Assembly: GCA_030765055.1 (NCBI GenBank)
Contig: CM060950.1
Location: forward strand, 16,174,466-16,238,465
Length of the DNA: 64,000 nucleotides
Reading direction: 5' to 3'
Source of the DNA: Mantis religiosa
Taxonomy: Eukaryota > Arthropoda > Insecta > Mantodea > Mantidae
The translations under genes and the position numbers were made by a program. Below, one piece after another: positions 21,021 through 33,299 of the stretch (position 1 is its first letter; every line of letters starts with the position of its first letter). Below the pieces are notes generated by a model. That model saw nothing but the letters and a program-made list of their open reading frames with translations, had not been told where the DNA came from and made no database searches.

Positions 21021-21260
21021 TGTTTGCACCGACCGAGCAAACGACCAACCGACTGAATACCGACCGACCGACTACTGATACTGCGTGCGCACCTGTAGAA
21101 CTGTTTTCAGAGCTCAATCACAACCTGGTATATATCAAGCAATGAAGCTTTGGGCCAAAGAACACTCCGACCGACCGACCGACCGACCGACCGCTGATCA
21201 ATCCTCCGACCGACCTGGTTAGGTTTCTGTCTGATAGTGCCAGACACACTGGCTGGTCAG
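21021..21260. repeat. (GACC)n plus monomer satellite, unit 2 left
   Basis: GACCGACC runs flank a monomer of about 80 bp that ends AAGCAATGAAGC. A related monomer beginning CTGATAGTGCCAGACACACT follows. Confidence 0.9.
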
Positions 21261-22139
21261 TTCTGCAGAGTTCGAGCACTACCAGCTATCCACAAACCAG
21301 TGAAGCTACAACTCGATCTCACGACAGCAAAATTGAGAATTTTAGATCACTGCAAAAAGCAATATAAAAGACTAAACATACCATTTATTAAACTTATAAG
21401 CTACTGCATTTTCACTTGTAATTGTGTTATTACTTAAATAAAAGTTACTCTTTGTTTGTATTCTTGATTCATGTGTTATGTAGGAATCAGTATCATATTT
21501 GTGCATTTTGTGTATAGTATAGTTTCTGTAGAAAGAGATTAAAACGATCTCTTTTGTTTTGCTTTAATTTCTTTCTTTTTTTGAGCACTTAATGTCTCCA
21601 GTTATGTACCATTTTTTAGCTTTAGGTCTTTCTGGTGTGATTCCATCTTTTTTATGCTCCCTAATTGTAAATTCCAGAATGTTATAGGTTTTAGTTCATT
21701 ATCTTGGTACGTATTTCTTTGCTGATTTGAAAACAATATCGCACGAATCTTTCTATATTTTATCTGATTTTCATACTTGTTTAGTGTTATTCCAAATTTA
21801 ATTTGTTGTTTATCTGTTTTGCCTTGCAGATACTCTTTTTCTAAGCCATTGATTGAAACATAAGTTAACTGCTGTTTTTGTACTATTCGATAGCAATAGT
21901 GCTCATTAAGCAGAACAGATCAAAACGTAATTCACGTTGTTAAACTGTAAATTAAAAACGTTTTATCAAAACAACGTTAACTAACATCAAATACACGAAA
22001 TAATAGAAAGAGTAACGCATTTAATCTTTCAAATTACAACTGAATGGCCTGAAATTTTAATTGTAGGTTTAAAATCATGCGTATTTATTTCACAAAAATA
22101 CATGATTATGTCACATATAATAAAACAGCTAGTCAAGAT

Positions 22140-22270
22140 TTCAGTTAATATGAAAAATCATTTCATTTTAAAACACAAACCTTGTGTAGTGAATTTTGAA
22201 GGACCAGCAATCGATTCTGTTTTTAAATTTGTTTTATTTTCAGATTTGGTAGTACTAACAAGAACATAGT
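22140..22270 (+). pseudogene. Penelope-like endonuclease C-terminal fragment, unit 2
   Basis: The plus-strand frame reads FILKHKPCVVNFEGPAIDSV, then FKFVLFSDL, like the fragment at 10737-10934. Only the last part of the endonuclease ORF is present. Confidence 0.7.
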
Positions 22271-24059
22271 AACACAATTTATTAGAAAATTATCATCATT
22301 TCTTATAAGGTAAGTAGTTATAAGTTATAAATTGTTATATTTTCATATATTTGTATGCTTCACTCTTAGCAGCTTCATATTTTACGTATTTATTATAGAT
22401 CAATGTTATTTAAGTTTTTAAAATGTAAATCTTCCTCAACCTGAATTACTTTTCGCTCTCTTGCTCAGTGTTGAGCACTACTATTATTAAATTTAACAGC
22501 TTTCCTAACTAAAGTAAGAAACAAAGATTTATAAAACAGATATTAGTATGAAGATGTGTTTCCTACTGTAAAGTTTTAAATGCACTTAAATGAGAATTTG
22601 AAACTTCGGTAATTGGATAAAACTTTTAAAATCTTCATATACTTTAAAAGGTATAGAATTACTTTTGCTCCAAAGTATTATATTTTGTAGTAAAACAAAA
22701 GTAATTTGTGCCAAAGAAGGCCTTCTAATATAAAGTTTCTTTTACACTTTGTATTTCCTTACCCCAGTAACATTACTTTATTTTCATTAATTTGCAGTGG
22801 TTATAACGTATCCCGACTGAATATTTAATGAAGTTATCATTTTCCTTAATTGATGGAAATTAATTATTTCTTCATACTAGCTGTATACAGACTAAAGCCA
22901 AATCCCAGCCATGGCATTGAATTTTACATGTTGACTCAATCTATGAAAAATCTTGTTTCTCTCACAGGAAACTTTCTAACGAAAACATGTATATATATAT
23001 ATATATATAAATAACTTCTGCTAATTTAACCAATAGGGTTAAATACTGCCTGGTTGTCATTAATTTACTGCATCTATGGTTTACTGAAGCAACATGTTAC
23101 AGGCCGTAATGTGTTTCTGATAAAAGAAGTATTGCAAAGTAAAACATACATTTACTACATAAACTAATAATATCTAATAAGGATATAATTAGAATATTTA
23201 TATCAAATAAATAATCATCTTTTCAACTGGCTTGTTTCCCAAGAATATCTTGGGAAAAATATATATATATATTTTACATATATATTCATATATGTCGTCA
23301 GGAAAGCTTCTGGTCTTAGAGAAGTAATTTTTCATGTTATTGGAAGCTTTTCAAAGTGAATAACATATTTACAGCTTACACTTTCATACTGTAAGTATTT
23401 AATCCTGTCTGATTATCATTAATGTATAACATATATATATTTTTTAATTTAGCCTATTTATTCTACATACCAATAAATGTTTGTGCCAAAGAAAGCTTTC
23501 TAAATTAAATATATATTTACACTTAACACTTCCTTTCCATAGATTAATGTAAAGGATATATATACACCACATGGGTTTAATCATTCTTTATATGCATTAA
23601 GTTGCAGTAGCTGTAGTCTGTACTAAGAAACTATACAGGTAACCAAAAGCTGCTTATGTTAAAGGAAGCTTTCCATCATGAATATATGCATATACTCTTC
23701 GCTTCTATAAAAATGGACTTATTACTTGTTCTTCTTAATCTAATGTAGCTCAGTGTATTTGACAGACAATATTGTCAAAGAAAATATTGTTTGTGACTGA
23801 GGTGGAAATTCAAAATGAAAGATATGCTTTTACTTCTTACGTGTATTTTTAATGTGTTCAATATTCCTGTATTTTCCGTTACTGACAGTTGCGATAGTGT
23901 AAACTGAAAAATGTCTAATAAATCTATATTGGTTTAAGACAAAATAGGCATTTCAAAGTAAATATATGCTCGACTTTTCACTTCCATTCCAGGGGTTTTA
24001 ATGTTACTTGCTTTCCATTAACTAGAGTATATAACCAGACAATATCTAACACTCAGAGT

Positions 24060-24210
24060 ATAAAAATTGAAAGAAGCATATAGACAGTGAAGCACAAGTT
24101 ATACTAAAAGTAAATCATGAAGATACTGACACCTTGCACTCACACTATTTTTACAGGATATTGTTTCAACAGCTGTTGCTCCTATCACCAGCTCTAGAAA
24201 GCTTGATCCA
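24060..24210 (-). mobile_element. Penelope-like 3' terminus, unit 2
   Basis: Same terminus as at 19920, with GAAGATACTGACACCTTGCA, TTTACAGGATATTGTTTCAA and CAGCTGTTGCTCC matching the end of the 62-kb element in reverse orientation. Confidence 0.8.
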
Positions 24211-25359
24211 AATCTTAACATTGAAGAAGCAGCCACCATTCAATGTGAAAAAGAAAAACAACACATAAAAATTCGGCTTTTCCAATTTTTCCAGGAGTGT
24301 TCCCTTCTAGTTCAAGGAAAATATGTAATGGTTTCCTCCTTAGGTCAACACATTATAATTTGATTTATGTGTATTAATTCTGTTTAAATTATTTCACGTC
24401 GAATTCTGAATTGTCTTATTTTTAAGCTGCTGTTTTTTAATTTTAGGTTTGGAATCTAATCACTGAGTTTTCCATGAGAAGCTAACTCTACATATATATA
24501 ATCAAGAGCTAAAAATTCTTTTTAATTTTACATTATTTATAACAATGTTGAATTCCTTACCGTTGAACTCTGATTAAATATATTATCCTAGATGACAATA
24601 ATATTCAGTATCGTTTTCTCTGCAATAGGCCCTGTACCTTTTAGAATTATCAGATAGTTGATGCACATTAACATAGTATTTATTACTTTTATTAGATTAT
24701 TCACTCTCATTTGTAATTTCGTTATTACTATAAATAAAAAGTACTTCAGATTGCCTTCTTCCTTTGTATGTTATCTATTAATCACTACCATTGTTGTGCT
24801 TCTTTTCTATAGTCCAGTAGCTGCAAAAACTGATTATTGTTTGTTAAATAGGTTTCTGAATTGAGCACTTAAGCTCTCCATATGCGTACCTCTTTCGTAC
24901 CTTTAGATTATTTTGCTCTGATTCCAGCTTTTTTCCTTTCCCTAATTTTGAGTTTCAAAAAGATTCATAGGTTTTTAGTTATTTCTTTTGGTATGAATTT
25001 CTTTGTTGTTTTCAAATTTGTATTACATAAACATTTATTTAGTTAATCTGCCTTTGTTGCTTGGTTTACTTTTTTTTCAAGCTTGCTTTGTAATTCATTT
25101 CTAAAATATTTTGTGTTGCATTTCAAAGTTCCATTTAAATTTATTGATTATAGGAGTTAAATTGCTCTTTTTAAGTAGAATAGTTCTCTTTATAGTTCTT
25201 GTGTCCTGAGCCAGGTTCTTCTGAGGCTTATTTTTAAGTTAAATACTGTATATCATGGAATACTAAAAGGATGCGAGGGTTGGCACCAGCCCCAAAAGAG
25301 TGGATACAGTTGGTGCACCTTCTCTATGGTAAATAACCCTGTAGTTGTTAAAATTAATA

Positions 25360-25740
25360 GGTCACAGTTAGGTGTTATATCAGATGTTATGAATATTATA
25401 GCAGCCTTAAGTCAGACAACGGTACCACGTTTTTAAATTCACATTTGATATAGAAGATTTGATATTCAATGAGGGACTGCAAAAGTGTCTACTTCATAAT
25501 AGGTAGAATTTACATTAAATCCTTTGTAGAAGGAGAAGGGTAGGCATATTACAACAGTGCCAATACCACCATTATTCTGTATGCTGCACCAGTTCTGCCA
25601 TTCATTGACAGGATATCATAAATTTATTATTTCTAGTGTCTTTTGTTTTAGAAAACATGTAAGGGTTTCAGTTTTCATAATTCATTCAGCTATGTGAGCA
25701 GAGTGGTTATGATCACTTCCAAACCTTTTATAGCTACCTG
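25360..25740 (-). pseudogene. LINE RNase H fragment in beta, unit 2
   Basis: The minus-strand sequence parallels 60170-60600, the RNase H region of the LINE near 60 kb: ATATCAGATGTTATGAATAT matches ATATCAGATGCTATGGATAT, and GCCATTCATTGACAGGATAT matches the same site there. Translation retains the IEYQIFYIK and PLSD core in broken frames. Confidence 0.6.
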
Positions 25741-26199
25741 TAAAATTTCATTAAGTTCCTTTGTATTCATGTTTTACTTTGCTGATTTTACTTTACTTTT
25801 ACTTTGCTACTTTACTAATTTTTCAGTCTGGCTCTACCCTTTCATTTTGTCACATTTTCAATCCAACCTATTTTACATTCTTAATTTCCGCTTGGAGGGT
25901 AAATCTGAAAATTGAAAATGTAAATCAAATAATTTATGCTTAAAAAATAAATTAAAACCAAATATACAGAATAAAAAGAGTAACATACTTAATCTTTCAA
26001 ATTACACATAAATCGGAAAGTGTGGATTTTTTATTGTAGGTATAAGAACGTGTGCATTTATATCACAAAAGTACATGATTATGTAGCATATAATAAATTT
26101 GCTAGTCATGATTTCAATTAATATGATAAATCATTGTGCAGCAAACTCATACACAATTTGAATAAAAGCCACCCTATAACATATAATAATAGATACATC

Positions 26200-26360
26200 A
26201 TTTTTATTTACTGCCCAGAATATGCACAGCGTGGTGCACGGAAACTTTCCGATATTTGGAAGAGCTGTCTAAGTTGGTGGGTGAATAGTACCACGCCGAA
26301 AGTTCAAAGTCCTGTCAGCGATAGGAAGGCGTGCGCCTATACTTTTCTCAGCGCTGGTGG
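26200..26360 (+). repeat. tRNA-like (SINE-related) block in beta, unit 2
   Basis: Contains TAAGTTGGTGGGTGAATAG and, 15-20 bp on, AAGTTCAAAGTCCTG in the place where unit 4 gamma has a perfect B-box, GGTTCAAACCCC. Likely a SINE relic; the A-box is weak. Confidence 0.4.
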
Positions 26361-26449
26361 AGGTAAAAGAGAAGCCTAAACACATTAGGTTACATTGAAA
26401 CTTATCATTCAAAATGTATCTCACCGATTACTTGATCAGCGGTTATTAT

Positions 26450-27960
26450 GGACAGGGGCAGAATGCCCATGCTTTTCGAATAATGAATCTTTATAGAATT
26501 GTGCAGTTTTCTGTGGAAGGGAAATTGTGAGGGGCATATTTATATGGTACATTATGCGTATCAATTTGAACTCCATATTGTGTATATTTATTTCGAATCA
26601 TCTCATTTCATTACAAAATAGTTTAAAGCAGTAACTAAACCTCTATCTAAACCAAATATACAGAGCGTACTAAAGCTTACTTCTGTCGTGTAGACAAACA
26701 TTAGGTAAAAACACAATGATGATAATATTCTAGTATTTAAAACATAAACCCCCATTCCCTATAATCCACCGCCTGTCCTTCTCTCGGGTTCCTGAGATAT
26801 GACATCACCGCAAGGTGAAACAATCGTTCCAATAAGGATAAATTGCTGCTTATCCCTCCCCTTGCACTACGTACTTCGGCTATGCACCTTCCTCATCGGG
26901 CATTGCTTGTGTCATTGGATTTTGATATAAACTAATAAGAGATTGCCACAGCCAGCACTGGTGTGAAACACGAAAGGGCAAACGATTATACCAACATTAT
27001 ATAAAGTAACACACCAAAAGACTCCAACAACGTCCGAACACGTCCATGCACCGAACTATACCTAACGGCATGACATGACATCTCATGCTTTTACCTGAAC
27101 GCTTCCTTAAGTCAGTTAGCTTCGAAGGATCAAGCCAGCTTCATCACAACAATACCAAGAGCATGCCAGAGAGTTACCTCAGACCTGTTAGGCCCCAAGA
27201 TGAAGCTGCATGACACACTGGCAGAAAGATCTGTAAGAGCTCGAGCACTGCCAGAGATCGAAACACCAGCGTAGTTAGATCTCGACCGAAGGACAAGAAT
27301 AACTTGAAGTTTTCGGCTCACTGCAACAATAAACAACAAGTGGTTCATAAATATTTACAACACGGTAGCATCTGCTGGTTACCGTAATTAGCGAGATATT
27401 ATTTAAGGCTGATTACTAGTTGTGGTTGACTTCCATTCCTATCTTCAGGACCATGTATATAACGGTGGTACTACCTTGTTTATTTTCTTGAACTTCTTAA
27501 ATTGGCACCGTTGTAGCACATGTTTGTGCTCACATGTTTGTGCTCACATTAGGTGACTACTTAACAATGATCCTCTATTCTCGTATGGTGAACTTAAGGA
27601 GTATGTTGTTTAGCACTTATGCAGAATCCAGGTACCATGATCTTCCTTGCAGAAATTAGAGCAACGATGGCGCGTACCAGTTCCGCTTATGCGGTGGTTG
27701 CTTCCGAGGTAGCTCCATCTGAGATCACCATTGCTATGGACCCTGTGGTCTATTGTTGCGTGTATGTGCAGAGGACTGAGGACTGAGGTAAGCATAGGTA
27801 CCTAACGGTTTGATATGGCACCACGTGCTTTTACCTGAGTGCTTCCTCTGGTGAGGTGGCTTCAAAGGAACAAGACAGGTTCTTCATATCAATCTGAAAG
27901 GATGTCAGAGCATTAGCTACGTCCAGGCACCTTTCCACTTGATAGCGCAAGCACCCAGGC
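26450..27960. repeat. P block, unit 2 (internally duplicated)
   Basis: A GC-richer block containing two related segments about 740 bp apart: 27055-27200 and 27797-27930 both read ACCTAACGG...CATGCTTTTACCTGA..GCTTCC. A conserved stretch at 26810-26930 (ATCGTTCCAATAAGGATAAA, then CACTACGTACTTCGGCTATG) is nearly unchanged in units 3 and 4. On the minus strand a frame at 27610-27795 overlaps a possible retroelement gag relic, clearer in the later copies. Confidence 0.75.
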
Positions 27961-28440
27961 AGCTTTCCACTTGATAGTGCAGGCACCCCGGCAGACATCT
28001 GCGAGGCTGGAGAAGCACCGCATACCATTAAGCGATGTCGTTTTAGAATGACCGACGGACCAAACGACCGACCGACCGAACGAACGACCGACCGAAGGAC
28101 CGAACGAATGACCGACAGAACGAATGACCGACCGAACGACCGACAGGACAAATGACCGAACTAACGACGGACCTAGCGACCGACTGACCGAAACGCCAAT
28201 TGACAGACTTAATGACCGACCGAACGACGGACCAACCGAACGACCGAACAACCGAAACGCCCACCAAAAGAACGACCGACCGCCCGAACCACCGACCGAC
28301 CACTGGATAGTGCGAGCACGACGGTAGAACTGTTCGCGGAGCTCGAGCACCACCAGGGATCGATAAAGCAATGAAGCTACGGGCCGACCGACTGACCGAT
28401 TGACCGTCTGCCCGTCCGTCCGACCGACCGATCAGTTTTG
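27960..28440. repeat. (GACC)n plus monomer satellite, unit 2 middle
   Basis: Long run of GACC-related tetranucleotides with a monomer at 28298-28380 ending GATCGATAAAGCAATGAAGC. Six-frame translations rich in RSVGRS are artefacts of the tetranucleotide. Confidence 0.95.
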
Positions 28441-29729
28441 CCTTCCGTTTGATGATGTGAGACACACTGGCGGAAAGTTCTACACAGCTCGAGCACTATC
28501 AGGGAACGACGAACCGTTGAAGCTAAGGGTCGACTAAAAGACACCTATAATTTGTAATTCTAGATCACAGCAATAAGAAATAACAAATATTTAGCAAAGC
28601 ATTTGTTAAACTAATCACCTACTTAATTTTCATTTGTAATTGTGTTATTAACATAAATGAAAAGTGCTACAGTATGCATCTTGTGTATAGTACAGTTTCT
28701 GTAGAAAGTGATTGAAATGATCAGTTCTGTTGTTAGCTATTTTTTTGTATTGATCACTTAATTTCTCCAGTTATGTACCCTTTGGTATCTTTATATTTTT
28801 CTGGTGTGATTCCAGCTTTTTCATGCTTTCTAATTGTGAATTCCAACAAGGTCTGTAGATTTTAGTTAATTCTCTTAGTATTTATTTCTTTTCTGTTTTA
28901 AAAACTATATTACACGAATCTTTGTTTCATGTATGTGACTTTACTGATTTGATTCTTGTCATTTCAAATTTGCTTTGTGATTGCTTTCAAATAACACCAC
29001 TTTTCAAATTTCTTTTCCTATAGAAGATATTGTAAGCAATGTGGGATTGCAGAAATGTATGCTTCATAATGCGTACAGTTTAAATTTGATCATTTGTGGA
29101 AAGAGATGTAGAACATTTTTGAAAATGTTTTTCTTTTTCCTTGCGGATACTCTTTTTCTGAGCCTTTGATTGAAATATAATTTAACTCCTATTTTTGTAT
29201 GGGAAACTGCTAAATACAACAGTATTAGTGCTCTTTAGGGAGCAGCCGTGCTAAAAGAAGATCAAGCTGTTAAAAATTTGGGACTTATGAACAAACATAA
29301 CATTAAACTTAAATGATATGTTTCACAGCCTAAGTTAATAAGTCTTCCAAGTGACACATTTTGATAATATTTGCAATCCCACGTATTAAACATTCTTAAT
29401 TTCAACATCGAAAATAAATCTGAGAATTTAGGATGTAAGTTAATAAAAATTATGCTCAAAACAACATAAATTAAAGCCAAATACACAGAGTAATAAAAGA
29501 GAGTAACGTGTTTAATCTATCATAGTACACCTTAATTACAACGGGCTGAAATTTTACTGAAGGTATAAAAACGTGTGCATTTATTTCAGAAAAATACATG
29601 ATTATGTTGCACGTAATAAAACTGCTAGTCAACATTAATACGATAAATCACTGTGCAGGAAAATCCTACATAATTTGAACAAAAGTCACCCTAGGATATA
29701 TGGCAATAGATAGATCACTTGTATTTACT

Positions 29730-29866
29730 GCCAAGGATATGTACAGTCCCTGCAAGGAAACTTTCCGATATATGGAACAGGTGTTTAGCTTGGTAGGTGA
29801 ATGGCACCACCGCCAGAGTTCTAACCCTTGTCAGCGATAGGAAGGCGTGCGCCCACCCTTTCTTTC
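29730..29866 (+). repeat. tRNA-like block in gamma, unit 2
   Basis: TTGGTAGGTGAATGGCACCA followed by AGAGTTCTAACCCTTG, a degraded B-box, then GATAGGAAGGCGTGCGCC. It abuts the LINE insertion site. Confidence 0.4.
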
Positions 29867-29879
29867 GCGATGGCGAAGG

Positions 29880-31933
29880 ATGATTATTTGCATATAATGA
29901 CGCTTAACTACTTGGTCATTAGCGCCCTTTCAAAAGCTAAGTCGATGCATTAGCTACAGATAAATACTCAAAAAAGAGAAAAATTCAAAACAGAATGACA
30001 AAATAAATACGTCCAAATGCAAAGAAACCAGTAGAAACTATAGGTAACCTTAAAATATTAAAAGGTATAAAGAAAACGTTTTCAATACTAGCATGTTGTC
30101 AACACAAACTACCTGCCCAGTGGTGGTCGAATCAGTTTCTTCTTTTTCTGTGGGGACGGTCTAGTTAGTATTTTCAGCAGATTTATTCTGCCCTTCTCTC
30201 AATGTCGTGTTAGCAGTGAGAGCAGGATTTTCATGCTCTACATCCTCAATGGAGGAGGAACGCTTTCCTACTAATAAGTTCGTTTAGAGCCGCTCGAAAC
30301 GACCGGAAACTGCGATTGGCGAACGTAAGAACAGGTCGATCTGCGTACTCTCTTGATGATTCATCAGAAGATGAATTGCGCTTCTTTTGCTTGGTATTAG
30401 CGTTCTAATGTTGCCTAAGGAAGTCAATTCCTTCGTAAGAGGTGCTGAAATTTCTTGGGATGCATCATATATTACTGGTACACATCTTGTTGAAGTAGAT
30501 GCTCTCTGCGTTGCCTTGGCTGCATCGTTCTCCATAGGACTGGATTTAATAGGTGTGGTCACTGTTGTTCATACTAGTGTCTGTTGCGTTGGTTGTGATT
30601 TGGGTGTAATGATTCTTTCAGACATTATTGCACCTTTTATGTCGCTAGTTTTTGTTGCGATTTTATGTCTACGTCCCGGCTTAGCTGCAAGTGCACTATA
30701 AGTAACGGTCCTAGGTACCGAAGGCTGACGAATACGCACGAGGTTCCGGGCTTCAATGAAGGACACCCTCTCTCTTACACGGATCTCTTTGATGGCCTTC
30801 TCCTCCATTAAACGGAGCATTATATGGAGTTCTATGTATGATTACCACTGTAGTTAACACACCTTGCAGGTGTGACTTCCCTACAGTCAACGCAAGTAGC
30901 AAGTCCATTACACGAATCACTCGTGTGACCTAAGCGCTGGAATTTATAACACCTCAATGGATGGTGTAAGTAATGCCTCATTTCAAGAGCTTCATATCCT
31001 GCCCTAACCCTTTGTGGGAGATCTACCCAACTAAAGGTAAGAAACAGGGTACGAGTGGGCACTAGTTCACCTCGTTCTATGTGGTGAACTCGATATACAT
31101 TTGTAACAACTTGTACCGCCAATTTTTCCTGAATCTCTTCATTGGACATACCATCCATTACGCTAGTGCTTACTATACCACGCGAGCAGTTCAGAGCCCT
31201 ATGCAATTCAAATTGCACCGGTTAGCTTGCAAGAATAATGGCCTTCAAATTTTGGTAGCCTGCATCGCAAAAACTGCTTCGACTAGGAGCGTGCCATTCC
31301 GAGAACGAGCACATGATTTTTCAGGGCTAGCAATCTTATTTAAGCCCTCCTGAATAATGAACGGTTTCGCGGTTGATAGTTTTCGATCCTCCTCAATTCC
31401 AGAAATCACTGAACAGCAAACACCCACAAGACTCAGCTATTTCCTTTCCATGTATTTTTCTTTTTTATTAACGTTTGCCATAAGAAATGGAATGAGGTTT
31501 ACCTCATGTGCTCGGCACCTACCACGGAGCCCAACAAGGGATCATCCCAGTGGAATGAGAGAGCTACACAGGCTATATAGCTGGCTCACCGTCCCACTCA
31601 CCCTATAATTCGGTGTATGTTCTAATCCTGGCCATTTGGCTAGGGGTGGTTAGTCCCTAACATCCGGTTTCGGTGAAATAGAAACCAAAGTGGTGTATTG
31701 GGTGTACAAACCCGCCACGAGTTCAGAAAGAAAATACTAGGCTCAGATGTAAATCCCTCAACCTACCAGGATAAACCTATCCACCGACACGGCTCTCCAC
31801 GCACGACCTACACGTGGGTGGCTGTTTCGTCTGACCTCTCACCACTAAGAGGAACCCACATCGAGGGTGTCATGCTGGCTCGGGACCCCGGGATCACCAA
31901 TTCCCATACCTACCGCAGTAGGCCCCTGGGGGT
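29880..31933 (-). mobile_element. ORF1-only LINE with 13-bp target duplication, unit 2
   Basis: Flanked by GCGATGGCGAAGG (29867-29879) and GCGATGTCGGAG (31934-31945). Read on the minus strand it starts with a GC-rich 5' UTR (GGGGCCTACTGCGGTAGGTA), then ORF1 from an ATG at 31481-31479, and reaches its 3' end about 400 bp after ORF1. There is no room for, and no trace of, endonuclease or reverse transcriptase. LINE copies are normally truncated at the 5' end, so keeping the 5' UTR and ORF1 while lacking ORF2 marks an internal deletion or a non-autonomous derivative. Confidence 0.8.
30284..31481 (-). pseudogene. LINE ORF1 (gag-like, CCHC) in unit 2
   Basis: The pieces run in order: PFIIQEGLNKIASPEKSCAR, then RNGTLLVEAVFAMQATK; after a frameshift HRALNCSRGIV and RGELVPTRTLFLTF; the knuckle region RCYKFQRLGHTSDSCNG; then CVDCREVTPARCVN; then, after another shift, IKEIRVRERVSFIEARNLVR and VPRTVTYSALAAKP. 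This is the ORF1 layout of I/Jockey-superfamily LINEs, an RNA-binding protein that coats the transcript. The second Cys of the first zinc knuckle is Phe (C-x2-F), and this recurs in all three copies. Frame breaks make it non-functional. Confidence 0.82.
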
Positions 31934-32079
31934 GCGATGTCGGAGTTGAAGGAGACGCCCAAACAGTTTAATTTACATTGAAACATATAATTCGGAATGC
32001 ATTTCATCGGACTTTATTTGTTTTATCAGCGGTTATTAAGGACAGGTGCAGATTGCCCATCCATTTCAAACGGTCAACT

Positions 32080-32400
32080 TTCCCATGATAGTGCGAGCAC
32101 ATAGGCAGAGACATCTGCGGAGCTGGAGCAGCACCGGTGACCATTAAGCAATGAGGCTTTGGACCGACCAACCGAACGAACGACCGACAGTACGTCCGAA
32201 GGACCGAACGACCGACCGAACGACCGAACGACCGAGCTAACGACCGACCGACCGAATACCAACAGACCACTGTATAGTGCGCGCACACCTGTAGAACTGT
32301 TCGCGGAGTTCGGTCACAACCAGGGATAGATCAAGCAATGAAGCAGGGCCAACCAACCCACCGACCAACCGTCCGACCGCCGATCAATCCTCCGACCGAC
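32080..32400. repeat. (GACC)n plus monomer satellite, unit 3 left
   Basis: Two monomers (32080-32160 and 32268-32345) separated by GACC-type tetranucleotides. Confidence 0.92.
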
Positions 32401-33299
32401 CTGGTTAGGTTTCTGTCTGATAGTACCAGACGCACTGGCTGGTCAGTTCTGCAGAGTTCGACCACAACAAGCTATCCACGAACCACTGAAGCTACAACTC
32501 GTTCTCACGACAGCAATAATTAGGAATTTTAGATCACTGCAACAAGAAATATAAAAGACTAAACATACCACTTATTAAACTTATAAGCTACTGCATTTTC
32601 ACTTGTAATTGTGTTATTACTATATAATAAAAGTTACTCTTTGTGTTCTTGATTCATGTGTTATGTAGGAATCCATATCATATTTGTGCATTTTGTGTAT
32701 AGTATAGTTTCTGTAGAAAGTGATTAAAATATCTCTTTTGTTGTGCTTTAATTTCTTTCTTTTATTGAGCACTTAAAATCTCCAGTTATGTATCATGTAG
32801 CTTTAGATCTTTCTGGTGTGATTCCATCGTTTTCATGCTCTCTAATTGTGAATTCCAGAATGTTAGAGGTTTTAGTTCATTCTCTTGCCAGGTATTTCTT
32901 TGCTGATTTCAAAACTATATCGCACGAATCTTTTTATATTTTATCTGACATTCCTATTTGTTTAGTGTTATTCCAAATTTGCTTTGTTGTTTAGCTGTTT
33001 TGCCTTGCAGATACTCTTTTTCTAAGCCTTTGCTGTTTTTGTACTATTCGATAGTAATAGTGCTCATTAAGCAGAACAGATCAAAACGTAATTCACGTTT
33101 TTAAACTGTAAATTAAAAATGTTTTATCAAACAACATTAAGTAACATCAAATACACGAAATAATTAAAAGCGTAACGCATATAATATTTCAAATTACAAC
33201 TGAATGGCCTGAAATTTTTATTGTAGGTTTAAAATCATGCATATTTATTTCACAAAAATACATGATTATGTTACATATAATAAAACAGCTAGTCAAGAT

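Larger units (their letters stand above)
21021..32079. repeat. Higher-order repeat unit 2
   Basis: One full unit: satellite (21021-21260), alpha (21380-22280), AT-rich spacer (22280-23380), delta (23380-24640), beta (24640-26450), P (26450-27960), satellite (27960-28440), gamma (28450-29866), LINE insertion (29880-31933), then a short flank. Alpha, beta and gamma share a common order: TTGTGTATAGTA or similar; TATGTACC; GGTGTGATTCCA; a Lys/Glu-poor AT stretch; and finally ACATGATTATGT followed by GCTAGTCA. The unit is mostly AT-rich, with GC-rich satellite, P and LINE parts. Confidence 0.88.

Noticed and set aside
24658..24864. Hydrophobic open frames in beta blocks (also 35669-35914 and 46474-46677)
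   Set aside because: The same frame recurs because the units are duplicated, but it starts and ends at different points and simply reflects T-rich DNA encoding Phe, Leu and Ile.
27960..28440. Regular repeats suggesting a CRISPR array
   Set aside because: The locus is eukaryotic, the repeats are tetranucleotide satellite and the monomers are not separated by unique spacers of constant length.
27831..28465. Overlapping open frames rich in RSVGRSFGRS
   Set aside because: They are direct translations of the (GACC)n tetranucleotide array in three frames and appear wherever that array occurs.
31698..31949. Plus-strand open frames in the GC-rich block (also 42493-42744)
   Set aside because: They lie antisense to the LINE 5' UTR and have no protein similarity; GC-rich composition keeps them open.
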